Assembly (NCBI GenBank): GCA_016714465.1
Contig: JADKDT010000002.1
Location: 62,001 to 126,000, forward strand
Direction of reading: 5' to 3'
Length of the DNA stretch: 64,000 nt
DNA from: Candidatus Brachythrix odensensis
Lineage (GTDB): Bacteria; Chloroflexota; Anaerolineae; J036; Brachytrichaceae
Both the position numbers and the translations under genes were made by a program. The notes below the pieces were generated by a model that worked only from the letters and a program-made list of their open reading frames with translations, made no database searches and was not told where the DNA came from. This document shows positions 62,823 to 64,000 of this stretch, piece after piece; positions within the stretch are counted from its first letter, which is position 1; the number at the start of each line of letters is the position of its first letter.

Positions 62823-63572
62823 ATGCCAGATCGCCGTCTCACGCTCGCCACACTCGTCCCACTCGCGGCCGCGTCTGTCCTCGCCAATGGCTTTGTGCTG
62901 GGTCGCTTCATTCTGAGCGGCGAGCGAGCCTATGGCTTCCTGATTTGGAACCTGTTTCTGGCCTGGGTGCCGATCGGTTGCGCGTTGGTGGCGCAGAGTT
63001 TGGCCGCTTCTCTGCTTAGTCCGCGCCGCCCGATGCGAGTCCGGCTGCAACTCGTAACGCTGGCGGCGTTTTCTTTGGGCTGGCTGTTGTTTTTTCCAAA
63101 TGCGCCGTACTTGATGACCGATCTCGTCCACCTGCGGCCCGTCCAGGAAAACAACCTGGTCTGGCTCGATACCGCCATGTTCGCGACCTTTGCCTTGTTG
63201 GGAGTTGCGCTGGGGTGTCTGTCGCTGCTGGCGATGCAGGAAGTGGTCTCAGCCGCATGCCGTCGGATGTTTGAACGCATTCGGGGCGCCCGGCCAGCGG
63301 CCCGTCTTCTCGCGGCCGCCTCTGGCTGGGTCTTCGCCATTGCCACCCTTGGCGCGGGTAGCTATGGAATGTACCTCGGGCGGGTGATGCGCTGGAACAG
63401 CTGGGACGCGTTTTTGAACATCGAGGCCGTGGCGCTTACGGTGTTGGGCAGCCTGATCGACCGGCCGAGCGCGCCGGGAATGTTCAAGATCACGGCCGTA
63501 TTTGGCCTGTTCCTGCTGTGCGCGTATGCGACGCTGTATGCCTTTACGCGGGTGCGGCGCAGCGCTGCGTGA
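62823..63572 (+). CDS. DUF1361 family membrane protein
   Basis: 249 residues with about six hydrophobic segments. The DUF1361 signature is clear: YGFLIWNLFLAWVPIG, then FFPNAPYLMTDLVHL and GMYLGRVMRWNSWDAF. The function of the family is unknown. It is convergent with the partial dppA-like gene, 28 bases apart. Confidence 0.88.
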   Translation: MPDRRLTLATLVPLAAASVLANGFVLGRFILSGERAYGFLIWNLFLAWVPIGCALVAQSLAASLLSPRRPMRVRLQLVTLAAFSLGWLLFFPNAPYLMTDLVHLRPVQENNLVWLDTAMFATFALLGVALGCLSLLAMQEVVSAACRRMFERIRGARPAARLLAAASGWVFAIATLGAGSYGMYLGRVMRWNSWDAFLNIEAVALTVLGSLIDRPSAPGMFKITAVFGLFLLCAYATLYAFTRVRRSAA

Positions 63573-63600
63573 TGACGTATGCCGGACGACGTTTTTTGGC

Positions 63601-64000
63601 TCAATCTCGGGCCAGCGTCGCCATGGCTCGGAAGGCGCGATAGGCGGCCAGCATGTCCGGCAAGGTGACTTCGACCCGCGTGCCCGCTGCGCGCGCCGCG
63701 CCGGGGAACAGCATGGCCCGATCAGCGTGCCGACTGTAGACGAACTCAACCGCCAGCGCTGTCGGCTGCGTCACCACAAATGGCTTTGGCGCGCCTCCCG
63801 CGGCGAGCCCGGCCACGGCGGCCTGGGCGGCCGCCCGGATGCGCCGGCGCGATTCGACCAGCGGAAGACATTCAGCTGCGCACTGGCTGGTCGCGGTCTT
63901 GACGATGGCCGTTTGCATCGCATCGCCGCCAAAGGCCACACCCTCGGCGCACGCCGACTGATCTCCCGTGATCAGGATCGGCGGCACCCCAAAGTGCCCG
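63601..64000 (-). CDS. D-aminopeptidase DppA-like (M55), partial (N-terminus beyond window)
   Basis: The frame is open from the window edge (GHFGVPPILITGDQSACAEG) to the stop at 63601, giving about 133 C-terminal residues. GHFGVPVVLVTGD-like sequence, followed by an acidic helix and TAIVKTATSQCAAECLPL, is characteristic of M55 zinc D-aminopeptidases, about 270 residues in full. The N-terminal metal ligands lie outside the window. No dipeptide transporter is visible. Confidence 0.85.
   Translation of the reverse strand, partial: GHFGVPPILITGDQSACAEGVAFGGDAMQTAIVKTATSQCAAECLPLVESRRRIRAAAQAAVAGLAAGGAPKPFVVTQPTALAVEFVYSRHADRAMLFPGAARAAGTRVEVTLPDMLAAYRAFRAMATLARD

Overview
The window reads as a continuous chromosomal segment of a GC-rich, free-living bacterium, most likely a member of the Chloroflexota. 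The evidence is indirect: lysine is made by the LysW-carrier alpha-aminoadipate route; an archaeal-type thiolase / HMG-CoA synthase / DUF35 trio is present; a 1700-residue secreted protein carries a FLPVIFR-type motif followed by a Thr-Pro linker, a style common in that phylum; and many genes have a -10 box only 6-8 bases before the start codon and no Shine-Dalgarno sequence. No phage, transposase, CRISPR or integrase gene was found. All taxonomic statements are inference.

Layout. 1-3.9 kb: rsmH (partial) and mraZ with its operator, divergent from a membrane protein that joins a sigma-factor-like region to a beta-propeller. 4-11 kb: carB, then trpE-trpG-trpD under a tryptophan T-box. 11-17 kb, minus strand: ileS, an unusual KAP-NTPase-like/LspA-like fusion, lspA and a small membrane protein. 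17-27.6 kb: SH3/glycosidase-like protein, then lysW-lysX-lysY-lysZ, a convergent enoyl-CoA hydratase, lysJ-lysK-homocitrate synthase and a PLP decarboxylase. 27.7-28 kb: tRNA-Ala, tRNA-Gly, tRNA-Phe. 28-34 kb: two secreted or hypothetical proteins and a repeat patch. 34-42 kb, minus strand: HAD phosphatase, atypical SDR, hypothetical, lipoprotein, PRTase, metK (SAM-I riboswitch), gmhB, glmS. 42-45 kb: mevalonate-entry trio. 45-51.5 kb: araB-araD-araA, threonine synthase, DapB-like dehydrogenase. 51.6-64 kb: tpx, membrane protein, PfkB kinase, divergent mpg, GNAT, lipoprotein, HAD, two tandem S41 proteases, a C45-like hydrolase, a tyrosine phosphatase, YfiH, DUF1361 and a partial DppA.

Two regulatory styles coexist. 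Amino-acid and SAM genes use RNA leaders (T-box, SAM-I) behind extended -10 promoters, and many other genes appear leaderless. Almost every gene boundary carries a long, nearly perfect hairpin. The outer arm differs from site to site, while the inner core is usually CCCC(G/C)GC-TTC-GC(G/C)GGGG, and few have a U-tract. A second repeat type (TTTGRTCAGGTRGG and GTTGATAAC units) starts at or around the stop codons of trpD, lspA, the DUF35 gene and araA.

Six otherwise intact housekeeping or metabolic genes (lysY, lysJ twice, the PLP decarboxylase, glmS, araA, the first S41 protease) show frame breaks, several explained by one missing base in a short homopolymer. I read these as probable sequence errors rather than pseudogenes and annotate them as CDS with notes.
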